From positions 62,001 through 126,000 of the forward strand of contig NZ_FQVJ01000004.1 in assembly GCF_900129125.1 (NCBI RefSeq): 64,000 nt of DNA. The letters are read 5' to 3'. Each line of letters begins with the position of its first letter. Positions within the stretch are counted from its first letter, which is position 1. Below, in pieces: positions 7,900 to 17,393 of the stretch. The position numbers and the translations under genes are program-made. A model generated the notes under the pieces. That model was not told the origin of the DNA. It worked only from the letters and a program-made list of their open reading frames with translations, and did not search any database. This DNA comes from Acidocella aminolytica 101 = DSM 11237. Lineage in GTDB: Bacteria > Pseudomonadota > Alphaproteobacteria > Acetobacterales > Acetobacteraceae.

Positions 7900-9786
7900 T
7901 CAGAACCCAAACATATGGTCGAGCGAGAAGCCGCCCGCCTCATCCTCCAACCCATGAAAGCCGAAAAGACGGCAAGTCACATCACGGATTAGCACATATC
8001 CCGCCTCGCCTGCCGCCCGCAGCGCGGCGGGGGCAAAATGCTGATCTGGCCGCATGAGCTTTGACCCTGAACAAGCAATGCGGATACGTGAGGTTTCCAG
8101 CAGCACCCCGTTCGCATCATACAGTTCCAGGTCAGTGCTGGAATGTTCTTCCCACGGCGCCGAAGCCGGATAAATCAGCACGCAAAAGCTCTCCCGCCCG
8201 CCGAAACCCAGCTTCAGGAACAACCGCGTGGAAAGCCCTGGCGGCTTACCGGTATAGCTTTGCGGCTCGTTCTTATAGACCATCAGCGTATTGAAAATAT
8301 GCGCGCCGAAGCTGCTTTCCGCCGCATGGCCGTTGGCCCGATCCTCAAAGCGAAACAAAGCGTGCAGCCAGCCATCCGCCTCACCGCCGTCACGGAAATC
8401 ATAGACGAGTTCCGCGTGGCCGCCTTCCAGCAGCGCGCCGTCCGGCAGCAGATCGTCGAGATCAACCGCGCATTCATGGTTGCGCGGCAGGCGGCCCAGG
8501 AATTTTTCAGCGATCTTCTCGCCCTGCGGGGTGAACACATCCAGCCGCAGCGGCATGTCGCGTTCAGCCTCCACCATCGGGGTGGGCAGCGCGAAAGTGC
8601 GGAACCGCCCACGCGGCAGCACCGGAAACGGCAGCAAATAGCCGCGCCCCATGGAGGGATGCAGCGCCTTAATCTCAGGGTCAGGACGCAAATCCGCGCG
8701 CTCGACATTCACATGCGCGATGCGCGTGCGTCCTTCCCGCACAACCTCATAGCGCGGGCGCACCACATGCCGCCCGGCGCGGACCTCAAGCTGGGCGGGC
8801 CAGCGCAGATCCGGGAAAAGTTCCGCCACGTCCAGCGCGCGGGTGGCAAAAGGCGGTATCTCCTCCTCCAGCGCCACCGGCGCATCCGCGCCCATACGGT
8901 CCAGCGCCAGATCGCCCGCCGGAATTGGCACGCCATGGCTGTTCTGCACCCAGAGAATCACGCGCTCATCCGCGCGCGGCGCGGGCAGCCCGGCAAAGCG
9001 CGCGGCTGGCCAGGCATTGGCGTCATGCGTGCAGGAGAGCGAGGCACCGTTATCCGTAGCGTAGGTATCCAGCGCATATTTCACCACATCATGCCCCGCG
9101 ACACCGATGGCATGGATAAAAAGCTGCCCGGTAAAGGGCTTCAGCCCAAAGCGTGCGCGTACCTCCCGGCTGTCCACCACATAGCCGCCAGGCCCGGTGG
9201 GGGATTTCTGCGCCCATTCCGCCAAAACCTGCCCACCTTGGTCAAACAAAATATGCTGAAATAGGACTTCCTTCGCGCCATAACCCGCCCAGTAATTGGC
9301 CGTAGTCAGGCGCGTGGCAAAACGTTCATCGTCACGAAAAAACACGAAATTCGTGGCGAAATTCCGGGGCTCCAGATAACGCCTCGACACGGAGAGCCAA
9401 TCTTCCGGCAGCTTCACGGCATCAAGCGTCACCAGCTCCGCACCGGGCGGCAGCAGGGTTTGCAAATGCTGGGCGCGGCGCCCGGCATCGAAGGCCGCCA
9501 GCAGCACTTTCCGCACCCGCGCCTGCGGCAGGTCCAGCAGAGCGCGTGCCACATGCCCGGTCCGGATCTGGCCGATCGCCTGGGTGTCCTGCACATACAG
9601 CCCCTCGACCTCGAAAGCCGGGCATAAAGCGAGCAGCGGCCCGGCAATGCCATCCGGGTCGAACAAAGCCACCGGCCCGACCGTCTCCGCCAGCCTGGTC
9701 AGGGCCCGCGCCGCCAGCGGATGCGACAGCGCCTTATAAACGACATTGCCGCCCCGTACATTGTCGAAGGTTTCAATATTCAGCAT
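7900..9786 (-). CDS. Uncharacterised 628-residue protein coupled to ELM1-like gene
   Basis: I do not recognise a family. No signal peptide or membrane segment is evident, so it is probably cytoplasmic. The first 110 residues look like an alternating alpha/beta fold (PVALFDPDGIAGP, VLLAAFDAG); the remainder is rich in beta-type segments, ending with the aromatic LFGFHGLEDEAG and FSLDHMFGF. It starts inside the stop of the ELM1-like gene (ATGCTGA junction), so the two are very likely co-translated and functionally linked. It converges on the lipocalin gene with eight bases between. A role in surface glycan or storage-product assembly is only a guess from ELM1 relatives. Confidence 0.8.
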   Translation of the reverse strand: MLNIETFDNVRGGNVVYKALSHPLAARALTRLAETVGPVALFDPDGIAGPLLALCPAFEVEGLYVQDTQAIGQIRTGHVARALLDLPQARVRKVLLAAFDAGRRAQHLQTLLPPGAELVTLDAVKLPEDWLSVSRRYLEPRNFATNFVFFRDDERFATRLTTANYWAGYGAKEVLFQHILFDQGGQVLAEWAQKSPTGPGGYVVDSREVRARFGLKPFTGQLFIHAIGVAGHDVVKYALDTYATDNGASLSCTHDANAWPAARFAGLPAPRADERVILWVQNSHGVPIPAGDLALDRMGADAPVALEEEIPPFATRALDVAELFPDLRWPAQLEVRAGRHVVRPRYEVVREGRTRIAHVNVERADLRPDPEIKALHPSMGRGYLLPFPVLPRGRFRTFALPTPMVEAERDMPLRLDVFTPQGEKIAEKFLGRLPRNHECAVDLDDLLPDGALLEGGHAELVYDFRDGGEADGWLHALFRFEDRANGHAAESSFGAHIFNTLMVYKNEPQSYTGKPPGLSTRLFLKLGFGGRESFCVLIYPASAPWEEHSSTDLELYDANGVLLETSRIRIACSGSKLMRPDQHFAPAALRAAGEAGYVLIRDVTCRLFGFHGLEDEAGGFSLDHMFGF

Positions 9787-10721
9787 CCGTCACAAACTCC
9801 CAGGCGGCGGCGCAGCTCCTGGCCCGCCCATTCCGTGTCATCCAGTGGCGCTGTATCCCACAGCTCCAGCCGCCCTGCAAAATCCCGTACCCGGCCATCC
9901 GCCACCAGCGCGTCCATGAAGGCGCCGATACGCGCGGATTTGCCCGGCAGGCGCACCAGCAATACCGGCGCGCTGGTGGCCACTGCCTCGGAGACCATGG
10001 AGACAGAATCCGCCGTGCATACGACCTCGTCCGCGCAAGCCAGCATCCCGAAATAAGGGTTCTCGCCGATAAAATCCCAGATCCAGGCGCCCAGCGGCTC
10101 CAACGCCGCGCGCAGAATCGCCATCACCTCCGGCGCCGTGCGGCGTGACGGCGTGATCATCAACCCCGCCCCCTGCCGCATGATATCCGCCAGTTGCGCC
10201 GCCAACAGGGTCGCCTCGGCCGCTTCAAACCGGTAACGCCCGTTGGAACCGCCCAGCAGCACCGCCACCAGCGGGCGCGGCAGATGCGCGAAGCGCGGCG
10301 CCCACACCGCTTTTTCTAACGCCAGCCGGGTTCGCGTCACACGATGCAGCGCGGTGCGGGTTACGATCACGTTCGGCCCTTCAATCCCGTCATGCCGCCC
10401 CGCGAGAATCGCATCGAACCGCGCCAGCGCCATGCGTGGATGCTGGATGGCCACGGCCTTCACATCCCGTCCGCGCAGCGCCGCCGCCACGCGTGCGCCA
10501 GCTCCTCCCGCGCCGATTACCACCGGCGGCAATGGCGCCGCGAACAGCTCCGCCCCCACCGCCCAGTGGGGATTGAACCAGAAATTGGTGGGGATATGCC
10601 GCCATGGCGCCCGGAACCGCAACGCCCGAAAATCCGGAGCCAGCCCGGCAGCTTCCGCCAGCCCCAGCGCCTGAGATTTCAAACCCGCGAGATCAGTGCA
10701 GATAATACGCGCTTCACACAT
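9780..10721 (-). CDS. ELM1-like (mitochondrial fission ELM1 family, GT-B-like) protein
   Basis: A 313-residue member of the bacterial ELM1/DUF1022-like group, homologous to a plant mitochondrial fission factor but with a glycosyltransferase-B-like layout. Visible landmarks: an N-terminal half with VVIGAGGAGARVAAAL, a linker LVAVLLGGSNGRYRF near residue 165, then LMITPSRRTAPEV and FGMLACADEVVCTADSVSMVSEA near 225-247, which resembles a nucleotide-sugar site. Bacterial members occur near lipopolysaccharide genes; the enzymatic activity is unproven. It forms a coupled pair with the downstream 628-residue protein. Confidence 0.78.
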   Translation of the reverse strand: MCEARIICTDLAGLKSQALGLAEAAGLAPDFRALRFRAPWRHIPTNFWFNPHWAVGAELFAAPLPPVVIGAGGAGARVAAALRGRDVKAVAIQHPRMALARFDAILAGRHDGIEGPNVIVTRTALHRVTRTRLALEKAVWAPRFAHLPRPLVAVLLGGSNGRYRFEAAEATLLAAQLADIMRQGAGLMITPSRRTAPEVMAILRAALEPLGAWIWDFIGENPYFGMLACADEVVCTADSVSMVSEAVATSAPVLLVRLPGKSARIGAFMDALVADGRVRDFAGRLELWDTAPLDDTEWAGQELRRRLGVCDGC

Positions 10722-10797
10722 GGTGCCCGGCTTTGCGGCGGCAAGGGGATAACGTCAACCCAGCCGCATTGCACACCACCGCAGGTCGGCTAGAGTA

Positions 10798-11793
10798 ATG
10801 ATCATGACGTCCGGCCCCGTAACCGCACCGCAAACTGGCCTGCCGGTATTCGCGGTGGAGATTCCACCACCGGACCTGTCCGCCTATGTTCAGGGCAATA
10901 CCGGCATACCCGGCTTCACCCTCATCGATTCAGGCCGGTCGGGGCCACATGTGGTTCTGGTTTCACTGATCCATGGCAATGAGTTCGCGGGTGCGATTGT
11001 CCTGAAAGAGCTGCTGGATAGCGGTTTCAGCCCCTTGCGCGGCAAGCTCACGCTGGGTTTTGCCAACCTTGCTGCCTATACGCGCTTCAACGCGGACAAC
11101 CCCATCGCCGCGCGCTATGTGGAAGAAGACCTGAACCGCGTATGGGACGATTTCGCCCTGTTCGGCGTGCGCCGCTCGACGGAGCTGGAACGGGCGCGGG
11201 AAATTAAACCCATCGTCGATTCGGCGGATATTCTGCTGGACCTGCACAGTATGCTCTGGCCTTCAGACCCGGTGCTGCTCTGCGGGGCCGGGCCGCGCGG
11301 GCGGGCATTGGGCATGGCGGTGGGCACGCCGGAACTGGTGGTGGCGGACGCAGGCCATGCGGGCGGCAAAAGGCTGATCGATTACGGGCGCTTCACTGAA
11401 AACGCGCCCAACGGTGCTGCCTGCCTGCTGGTGGAAGCCGGGCAGCATTGGCGACCCACGGCGGTAAAGCAAAGCCGCGAAACAGTCCGGGCCCTGCTGC
11501 GCCATGCTGGAATGCTGCACGCCGCCGCCCGCCCCCCAATCAGCCGCTTTGCCGAAGTTGTGCAGGTGGTCACCGCGCGTACCAACCGCTTTGAGTTTGT
11601 TCGCCCGTTTCGTGGCGGTGAGGTCATCGCCAGGGCGGAGACGCTCATCGCGTATGATGGCGACGAGGAAATCCGCACGCCGGAGGATAATCTTATCCTC
11701 ATCATGCCTAGCCTGAAGGTCAGCCACGGCCATACGGCGGTACGGCTGGCGCGGCTGGGCCGAGACAAGGATAGTTTCTCAAAATTGCCATGA
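10798..11793 (+). CDS. Succinylglutamate desuccinylase/aspartoacylase family zinc hydrolase
   Basis: A 331-residue M14-like carboxypeptidase-fold enzyme. Zinc ligands are visible as His59 and Glu62 in HGNE and His150 in DLHSM; the catalytic Glu is probably Glu213 in LLVEAG. EDLNRVW at 110-116 is another family landmark. The C-terminal beta domain is present. It may deacylate an N-acyl amino acid; no arginine-degradation (ast) genes are nearby, so AstE itself is unlikely. A second ATG at 10804 is possible. It overlaps the next acyltransferase gene by ATGA, suggesting linked function. Confidence 0.85.
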   Translation: MIMTSGPVTAPQTGLPVFAVEIPPPDLSAYVQGNTGIPGFTLIDSGRSGPHVVLVSLIHGNEFAGAIVLKELLDSGFSPLRGKLTLGFANLAAYTRFNADNPIAARYVEEDLNRVWDDFALFGVRRSTELERAREIKPIVDSADILLDLHSMLWPSDPVLLCGAGPRGRALGMAVGTPELVVADAGHAGGKRLIDYGRFTENAPNGAACLLVEAGQHWRPTAVKQSRETVRALLRHAGMLHAAARPPISRFAEVVQVVTARTNRFEFVRPFRGGEVIARAETLIAYDGDEEIRTPEDNLILIMPSLKVSHGHTAVRLARLGRDKDSFSKLP

Positions 11794-12989
11794 AGGGCTG
11801 GCAAAATCTGGCTATGCCCCAGCCGCCCGCCCAAGACACCATCCGCGACGACCACATCACCGCCACAAGCAAAGAAGAAATCGGCGCGCTCACCGGTATT
11901 CGCGGCGTGGCGGCAGTACTCGTGGTGATTTATCATATCTACCCGTTTACCGATTTCCCCTGGGGGCTGCGGCAGATTGTTGCGCGCGGCTATCTCTCGG
12001 TGGATGTGTTCTTTGTCCTCAGCGGGTTCGTGATGGCGCTGAATTACGGCGCGTTGTTCAAAACCGGCTTTTCCAGCGCGACCTTTGGCACATTCATGTT
12101 GCGGCGGCTGGCTCGGCTTTATCCACTTTATATTGTTTTTCTGTTGTTGCGGATCGGCTATTCCCTGCTCGCCTATGGCAGCCTGCATGTCAAAAATTAT
12201 TGGTTCGCGGTGGATCTGTCGCATCCCGCGGCATCGCTCTTCGCCAACATGGCGATGATACAAAGCTGGGGCATCGCCACCGCCATCACTAACCCCACTT
12301 GGTCCATTAGCGTGGAATGGGGCGCTTATTTCCTGTTCCCTTTTATCATCGCCGCCATTCTGTATAGCCGGGCCTGGCAGGCTGGGCTGGCAACCGGCAT
12401 CGGCGCGGGACTGGTTATTTTAGTCACATGGCTCACCCTGCATGACGGGCAAGGCCATAACGGACCGCTGGACGCTTATGACGGCCGCACCCTCGTGCCG
12501 ATGATACGCTGCCTGGGCGGGTTCACACTGGGGCTGGCCACCTACCGGCTTTATCGCTGGGCGCCCGCGCGGCGCTGGGCGGGAAGCTGGCTCGGCTGGC
12601 TTGTCTGCCTGTATCTGCTAGCCGGCATTCTGCTGCATTGGGGGGATCTGGCCCTTTATGCAGCCTTCCCGCTACTGATCTTGTCCTTGGCCTGCAACCA
12701 GGGGCGGCTAGGGAGACTTTTCGCTTGGGGGCCTATCTTCCAGGCTGGCGTTCTGTCTTACGCCATTTATGTCATCCACAACCCCTGGATCGGACTATTC
12801 TACTGGGCGCGCCATACGCTGCCCAACTATATGCCGCATTGGCTGGCAGAAACGCTGATCGCGACGGGGCTAGCTGTGTCGATCCTCGGCGCCGCGATCA
12901 TTCTGCATCACTTTGTAGAAGTACCCGGCCGCCGCTTGGTGCGACGGCTGACCATAGCAAGAACAAAAACCAGAACCATCGAGGCTTAA
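11790..12989 (+). CDS. Acyltransferase family 3 (OafA/YrhL-like) membrane protein
   Basis: A 399-residue integral membrane O-acyltransferase with about ten hydrophobic segments. The family start LTGIRGVAAVLVVIYH is at residues 35-49, including the Arg38 and His49 that match the conserved functional residues, and VDVFFVLSGFVM follows near 72-83. Such enzymes acetylate or acylate surface polysaccharides and other envelope molecules. The acceptor is unknown. It is coupled to the aspartoacylase-like gene and overlaps the convergent phosphatase gene by four bases. Confidence 0.87.
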   Translation: MKGWQNLAMPQPPAQDTIRDDHITATSKEEIGALTGIRGVAAVLVVIYHIYPFTDFPWGLRQIVARGYLSVDVFFVLSGFVMALNYGALFKTGFSSATFGTFMLRRLARLYPLYIVFLLLRIGYSLLAYGSLHVKNYWFAVDLSHPAASLFANMAMIQSWGIATAITNPTWSISVEWGAYFLFPFIIAAILYSRAWQAGLATGIGAGLVILVTWLTLHDGQGHNGPLDAYDGRTLVPMIRCLGGFTLGLATYRLYRWAPARRWAGSWLGWLVCLYLLAGILLHWGDLALYAAFPLLILSLACNQGRLGRLFAWGPIFQAGVLSYAIYVIHNPWIGLFYWARHTLPNYMPHWLAETLIATGLAVSILGAAIILHHFVEVPGRRLVRRLTIARTKTRTIEA

Positions 12990-13804
12990 CGCAAAAGCGC
13001 ATCCGCCAAAGCGGTCCAGCTTGCCTCATCCGGCGCAAGCAAAAGCCCACCATTCGTGACCGAGGGACGATATTCAGAACCATCGAAATGCCGCGCAAAG
13101 CCGCCAGCCTCACGGTGCAACAGCACACCCGCCGCGTGGTCCCATGGCAGCAGCTTGCGGAACATCTGCACGTGGCAGTGTCCCGCCGAGAGCATCCGGT
13201 ATTGATGCGCCGCGCAACGATAATCTGTCACCGCAGCCAGCCGGTCCAGCCGGTGCAGCACATGGGAGCGCAAGGGCTCGGGCATGAAACGCCAGGACAT
13301 CGAGCCCACCATCTCCTCCACCGGCACGGGGGCGGCCACCTTTAAGCGCCGGCGTGTGCCGTCGGCGGCCGCCAGCCACGCGCCCTGGCCCTTCAGCGCC
13401 ACCGCGCAATCATCCCCGAACGGATCAAAGATAAATCCGGCCAGCACATCATCCTGCTCGACCAGAGCTGCCATGATACCAAACAAGGGCAGCTCTGCGG
13501 CAAAGTTCGCGGTGCCGTCAATCGGGTCGAGAATCCAGACCCGTCCAGGTTCCGAAAGCCGCTTAATCCGCGCCGCGCCGGAGGAAACAGCCTCCTCACC
13601 AATCACATCATCGCCGGGAAACAGCCGGTTTAACCCGGCCTTCAAGGCTTGTTCCGCCGCTTCATCCGCCACCGTCACTGGGTCCAGCGGGCCGGATTTA
13701 ATTCGGACATCCTCCGGGTTGAGGTTCTTAAACCGCGTCAGAACCTCCGTGCGGGCCACATGCCGCAGCAAATCGATTACGGACTGCACCTCGGTTTCAT
13801 TCAT
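12986..13804 (-). CDS. Inositol monophosphatase family protein
   Basis: A 272-residue Mg2+-dependent, Li+-sensitive-type phosphatase. All metal motifs are visible: GEEAV with Glu70, DPIDGT at 93-98 with Asp93 and Asp96, and PWDHAAG near residues 217-223. Substrates of bacterial members include inositol phosphate, histidinol phosphate, PAP and fructose bisphosphate; the sequence alone does not decide. Its start overlaps the hflX stop by ATGA, so it lies downstream of hflX in the same transcript. Confidence 0.88.
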   Translation of the reverse strand: MNETEVQSVIDLLRHVARTEVLTRFKNLNPEDVRIKSGPLDPVTVADEAAEQALKAGLNRLFPGDDVIGEEAVSSGAARIKRLSEPGRVWILDPIDGTANFAAELPLFGIMAALVEQDDVLAGFIFDPFGDDCAVALKGQGAWLAAADGTRRRLKVAAPVPVEEMVGSMSWRFMPEPLRSHVLHRLDRLAAVTDYRCAAHQYRMLSAGHCHVQMFRKLLPWDHAAGVLLHREAGGFARHFDGSEYRPSVTNGGLLLAPDEASWTALADALLR

Positions 13805-15084
13805 AGCGTTTCAAACCTCGCTTTATCCGTGGCGGAAAGGCGGACCTCCAGCTTCACGTGGGTCTCGTCATCGGTGCGGAAGAGTACCTCGCCATGGCGG
13901 TACAGCCATGCGATGCGCGCACCGTCGGAAACCGGAACCTCCAGCGTGAACACCTCCTGCGCCGCCGCCAACCGCGAATCGATATCCGCGAGTAATTGCG
14001 GCAGCCCCTCGCCAGTCAGCGCGGAGACGGCAATGCCCTCCCCTTGCACCACATGCTCGATGCCGCCCAGCACATCTGCCTTGTTCAGAACTTCCAGCGT
14101 GCGGATAGGCCAATCCTCATCCAGCGCGCCTTCCTTGGCCATGCGGTTGAGCACATTACGCACATCCTTCGCTTGGGCCTCTGTGTCCGGGTGGGAGACA
14201 TCGCGTACATGCAGCAGCAGATCCGCCTCCGCCACCTCTTCCAACGTGGCACGGAAGGCCGCCACCAGCTCGGTCGGCAACTCGGAGATAAAGCCCACAG
14301 TGTCAGAGAGGATGATATTCCGTCCCGAGGGCAGAACCAGCCCGCGCATGGTCGGGTCCAACGTGGCAAAGAGCTGATCCTCCGCCATCACAGTTGCCCC
14401 GGTTAGCGCGTTGAACAAGGTGGATTTGCCCGCGTTGGTATAGCCCACCAACGCCACAATCGGGTACGGTACCTTTTTGCGCGCCCCGCGATGCAGGCCG
14501 CGCGTGCGGCGCACATCCTCAAGCTCGGCCTTAAGTCGCACAATCCGGTCGCCGATCAAGCGGCGGTCTGCCTCGATCTGCGTTTCACCCGGGCCGCCCA
14601 GGAAGCCGAACCCGCCACGCTGACGCTCAAGGTGAGTCCAGGATCGGACCAGCCGCGAACGCTGATACTCCAGATGCGCCAACTCCACCTGCAACGCGCC
14701 TTCACGCGTGCGGGCCCGGGCGCCAAAAATGTCGAGGATCAAGCCGGTCCGGTCGATCACCTTAGTACCCCAGGCTTTCTCCAAATTGCGCTGCTGCACG
14801 GGCGTCAGGGCGGCATCCACCACCACCACATCCACCTGCGCGGCGCGCAAGGCGGCAGCGGCGGCTTCCACCTGCCCCTTGCCGAGCAAGGTCGCGGGCG
14901 TGATCGTCCGCAGTGGAAAAACCTGCTCATGGACGATCACGAGCCCAATGGACGCAGCTAACCCTACTGCTTCCGCGAGGCGGGCCTCAGCGGAACGAGT
15001 TTGACTGGCAGCAAAGGCCGCCTGCCTGTCCCATGGCAGCAAAATCGCCGCCCGGCTTGGCGGGGGCGCTGTCTCCCTCATCAT
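13801..15084 (-). CDS. hflX: GTPase HflX (ribosome-associated)
   Basis: A 427-residue GTPase that binds the 50S subunit and splits stalled or stressed ribosomes. The N-terminal domain ends with the Gly-rich GGFGFLGGPGETQIE (157-171), typical of HflX. The G1 loop GYTNAGKST is at 214-222, followed by switch and NKAD (G4) motifs. Two adjacent ATG codons start the frame. It lies directly after hfq, 15 bases apart, as in many alphaproteobacteria and enterobacteria (hfq-hflX). Confidence 0.95.
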   Translation of the reverse strand: MMRETAPPPSRAAILLPWDRQAAFAASQTRSAEARLAEAVGLAASIGLVIVHEQVFPLRTITPATLLGKGQVEAAAAALRAAQVDVVVVDAALTPVQQRNLEKAWGTKVIDRTGLILDIFGARARTREGALQVELAHLEYQRSRLVRSWTHLERQRGGFGFLGGPGETQIEADRRLIGDRIVRLKAELEDVRRTRGLHRGARKKVPYPIVALVGYTNAGKSTLFNALTGATVMAEDQLFATLDPTMRGLVLPSGRNIILSDTVGFISELPTELVAAFRATLEEVAEADLLLHVRDVSHPDTEAQAKDVRNVLNRMAKEGALDEDWPIRTLEVLNKADVLGGIEHVVQGEGIAVSALTGEGLPQLLADIDSRLAAAQEVFTLEVPVSDGARIAWLYRHGEVLFRTDDETHVKLEVRLSATDKARFETL

Positions 15085-15099
15085 ACCATCCGAACGGGT

Positions 15100-15432
15100 T
15101 TAGTCCTCTTGGTCCTGTTCGAATTGCGACTCCGCAGTGCGGTTCAGTCGCAGCGTGCTAGCGCTGCCAGCCTCAGCAGCAGGCGCCGCCCCTTCAGCGC
15201 GGGAAGCATCGAACAGCATGATCGGCGCACCTGGCATCACGGTGCTGATCGCGTGTTTGTAAACAAGCTGCGTGTGACCATCACGGCGCAGCAGCACGGA
15301 GAAATTATCGAACCAGGTGATCACCCCCTGCAATTTCACGCCATTGACCAGGAACACCGTAACCGGCGTCTTGCTCTTACGGACATGGTTCAGGAAGACA
15401 TCCTGCACGTTCTGGGATTTCTCATTTGCCAC
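15100..15432 (-). CDS. hfq: RNA-binding protein Hfq
   Basis: A 110-residue Sm-like RNA chaperone that forms hexamers and pairs small RNAs with mRNAs. The canonical start [10 protein letters not shown] is preceded in frame only by GTG; this GTG at 15432 has AAAGGA about eight bases upstream, so it is the chosen start although a longer frame reaches 15501. The Sm1 and Sm2 motifs end with YKHAIS (58-63). The C-terminal tail (about 72-110) is longer than in many alphaproteobacteria and ends acidic (QFEQDQED). Confidence 0.95.
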   Translation of the reverse strand: MANEKSQNVQDVFLNHVRKSKTPVTVFLVNGVKLQGVITWFDNFSVLLRRDGHTQLVYKHAISTVMPGAPIMLFDASRAEGAAPAAEAGSASTLRLNRTAESQFEQDQED

Positions 15433-15640
15433 GGTTGCTGTCCTTTGTTTTTGTCGCCCACTTTGCCGGGCGAGTGATTGTATCCATTGTAAAAATTTCA
15501 AGTTCTTGAGGCTGCGTGGCGCACACCCCGTGGGATTTGTATACCAAGATTGTGCGCCGCCACAACCAGGCTCTTACCAAACCTTGCCAGCATGCTGCTT
15601 TTCCCGCAAAGCATGCCAAAATACAGGACGCCGCCATAAT

Positions 15641-16081
15641 ATGGCCACAAATACCAAGCCCGCCTCGCTCCCTGCGGAACCCACCCAAGCCCGCCGTTTC
15701 GGCAAAACCCGCGCTGCGCAATCCACCGCCATGCTTGAGGATTACGCCGAGCTGATCGACGATTTGCTGACCAGCACCGGAACCGCGCGGCCGACCGACG
15801 TTGCACGACGTCTGGGCGTCTCCCACGCCACCGCCATCAAAACTATTGGGCGGTTGAAGCGCGAGGGGCTGGCGACATCTGAGCCGTATCGCGGTGTGTT
15901 CCTGACCGAGGCCGGAACCGCGCTAGCGGCCAAAAGCCGGGAACGGCACCGCGTGGTGGTGGAACTGCTCACCGCCATCGGCGTGCCTCGTGAGGCCGCC
16001 GAGGAAGACGCGGAAGGGATTGAACACTACATCTCCCCGACCACACTCGCCGCCTTCAGGGCGTTTCTGAAACAGGCATGA
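15641..16081 (+). CDS. mntR: Manganese-responsive DtxR-family repressor MntR
   Basis: A 146-residue DtxR-type metal-dependent repressor. A winged helix-turn-helix spans about residues 48-92 (DVARRLGVSHATAIKTIGRL). Probable metal ligands are Asp34 and Glu37 in EDYAE, His103, Glu125, Glu128 and His129 in AEGIEHY, which match MntR rather than DtxR/IdeR. The ATG at 15641 is used; the longer upstream frame has no family similarity. It is divergent from hfq. The downstream ECF sigma gene begins only 22 bases after its stop, so the two may be co-transcribed. Confidence 0.85.
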   Translation: MATNTKPASLPAEPTQARRFGKTRAAQSTAMLEDYAELIDDLLTSTGTARPTDVARRLGVSHATAIKTIGRLKREGLATSEPYRGVFLTEAGTALAAKSRERHRVVVELLTAIGVPREAAEEDAEGIEHYISPTTLAAFRAFLKQA

Positions 16082-16103
16082 ACCGAGCTAGCCTTCACGC
16101 CAC

Positions 16104-16679
16104 ATGAACGCGCAATCTGCTTTCGACGGACTGGACGACGCCCAACTCGCCAGCCGTGCGCTATCCGGCGAACGAGCCGCATTTGATGAGATCGTGCGCC
16201 GCCATGGCCCTTCCACCCTCCGCGTGGCGTTACGCCTCTGCCATGACCGCGCCAGCGCTGAGGATATTACACAGGAGGCCATGTTGCGGGTCTGGAACCA
16301 GTTGCACCGCTACGACCCGGCCCTGGCCCGTTTTTCCACATGGCTGTATCGCATTACCGTTAATCTCTGCATCGACCAGTCCCGCAAATGGCGAGGCGAG
16401 GCGTTGCCGGGAAATTACGACGCGGCCGACACTAGCCCGGATAGCCAACAAACCCTGGCCGCACGAGAAGCCAAACAGCTTCTCGCCATGGCGCTGGCCC
16501 AGCTTCCCGTTCGGCAACGCGCCGTGATTCTGCTGGTTTATGAAGAAGGGCTTTCCGGCGCTGATACTGCCCGCGTGCTGGACCTTTCCCCCAAAGCAGT
16601 TGAGCGGCTTCTGGCCCGGGCGCGCGAGCAATTAAAAAAAGCTCTCCGGCGCAGGGGGATGCGTGAGTTTGAACCGTAA
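16104..16679 (+). CDS. ECF-type RNA polymerase sigma factor
   Basis: A 191-residue sigma-70 family factor of the extracytoplasmic type. Region 2 is at about residues 28-96 (AFDEIVRRH, DITQEAMLRVW, RFSTWLYRITVNLCID) and region 4 at about 135-185 (LPVRQRAVILLVYEEGLS, AVERLLARAREQLKKAL). It heads a locus with a lipoprotein, a probable anti-sigma protein and a CnrX-like sensor, so it probably directs an envelope or metal stress response. Target promoters were not identified. Confidence 0.9.
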   Translation: MNAQSAFDGLDDAQLASRALSGERAAFDEIVRRHGPSTLRVALRLCHDRASAEDITQEAMLRVWNQLHRYDPALARFSTWLYRITVNLCIDQSRKWRGEALPGNYDAADTSPDSQQTLAAREAKQLLAMALAQLPVRQRAVILLVYEEGLSGADTARVLDLSPKAVERLLARAREQLKKALRRRGMREFEP

Positions 16680-16707
16680 CAACACGACGTCCCTTATAGG
16701 AAAGAGC

Positions 16708-17376
16708 ATGGATATGATGAAACGCCTGAAAATCTCGGCTCTGGGTCTCTCGGCCCTGGTCTTAACCGGCTGCGCCAGCCCGCAAGTGACCGCGATGAGC
16801 CACACTGGCAGCAGTGCTAACACACCCGCGCCGGAACAAGTACTGGTAAACATCACCCCAGCGCCGCAGAGCAGCCCCACGGAAACGCAAACGGTGAATA
16901 ACGCAGTCACCGGCCTGCAAACGGCTCTTATGGAAAACCTGTCCCGGGAGCATGTGGCTGCGTCCATCTATAACCCGGCCTTGGACCAAAGCGGCGTATT
17001 GGTAATGCATGTCACGATCTCCGCCGCCACACCTGGCAACGCCGCCGCGCGGCTTGTGGTGGGACTGGGGGCTGGCGCCTCTCAATTACTCGTCACCACG
17101 GATATACGCCCTGGCGGTCAGCAGCCCGGCGGCGCGGCAGAGCAATTTAGCGTGGCCAGCGGCAGCGGTGCCAAGCCGGGGCTGATTCTGCCGGGCGGCA
17201 TTGCACTGGCGACGCATAATGTCTGGAGTCTGGCCATTGGCGGGGCCGTTGATGTGGCGATGAACCGCCGTTCCGGCATCAGCGCGGCGGAGGATAAAAC
17301 CGCCAAGAGAATCGTGGCTGAGTTGAAGGCCTATTATACCGCACAGGGCTGGAACTGGCCCGCCCAGAGCGATTGA
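16708..17376 (+). CDS. DUF4410-like lipoprotein in ECF sigma locus
   Basis: A 222-residue predicted lipoprotein. The signal sequence ends in LVLTGCAS with Cys22 as the lipidation site. The mature part contains VNNAVTGLQTALMENL and LVVGLGAGASQLLVTTDI, which resemble the DUF4410 family (function unknown). The ATG at 16708 has AGGAAAG just upstream. It lies between the sigma factor and the anti-sigma-like gene; its stop abuts the next gene's ribosome-binding site. That placement is unusual for cnr-type loci and suggests a sensory or target role. Confidence 0.72.
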   Translation: MDMMKRLKISALGLSALVLTGCASPQVTAMSHTGSSANTPAPEQVLVNITPAPQSSPTETQTVNNAVTGLQTALMENLSREHVAASIYNPALDQSGVLVMHVTISAATPGNAAARLVVGLGAGASQLLVTTDIRPGGQQPGGAAEQFSVASGSGAKPGLILPGGIALATHNVWSLAIGGAVDVAMNRRSGISAAEDKTAKRIVAELKAYYTAQGWNWPAQSD

Positions 17377-17393
17377 GACAGGAGGGCAGATCA

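Noticed and set aside
8143-9264. 373-residue open frame on the plus strand
   Set aside because: It is antisense to the 628-residue gene, lacks a ribosome-binding site and has the Arg/His/Pro-rich bias of shadow frames.
11382-12263. 293-residue open frame on the minus strand
   Set aside because: It is antisense to the aspartoacylase/acyltransferase pair, both of which have clear family motifs.
15433-15501. Longer Hfq start
   Set aside because: The extra 23 residues have no counterpart in Hfq, while the GTG at 15432 has a good ribosome-binding site.
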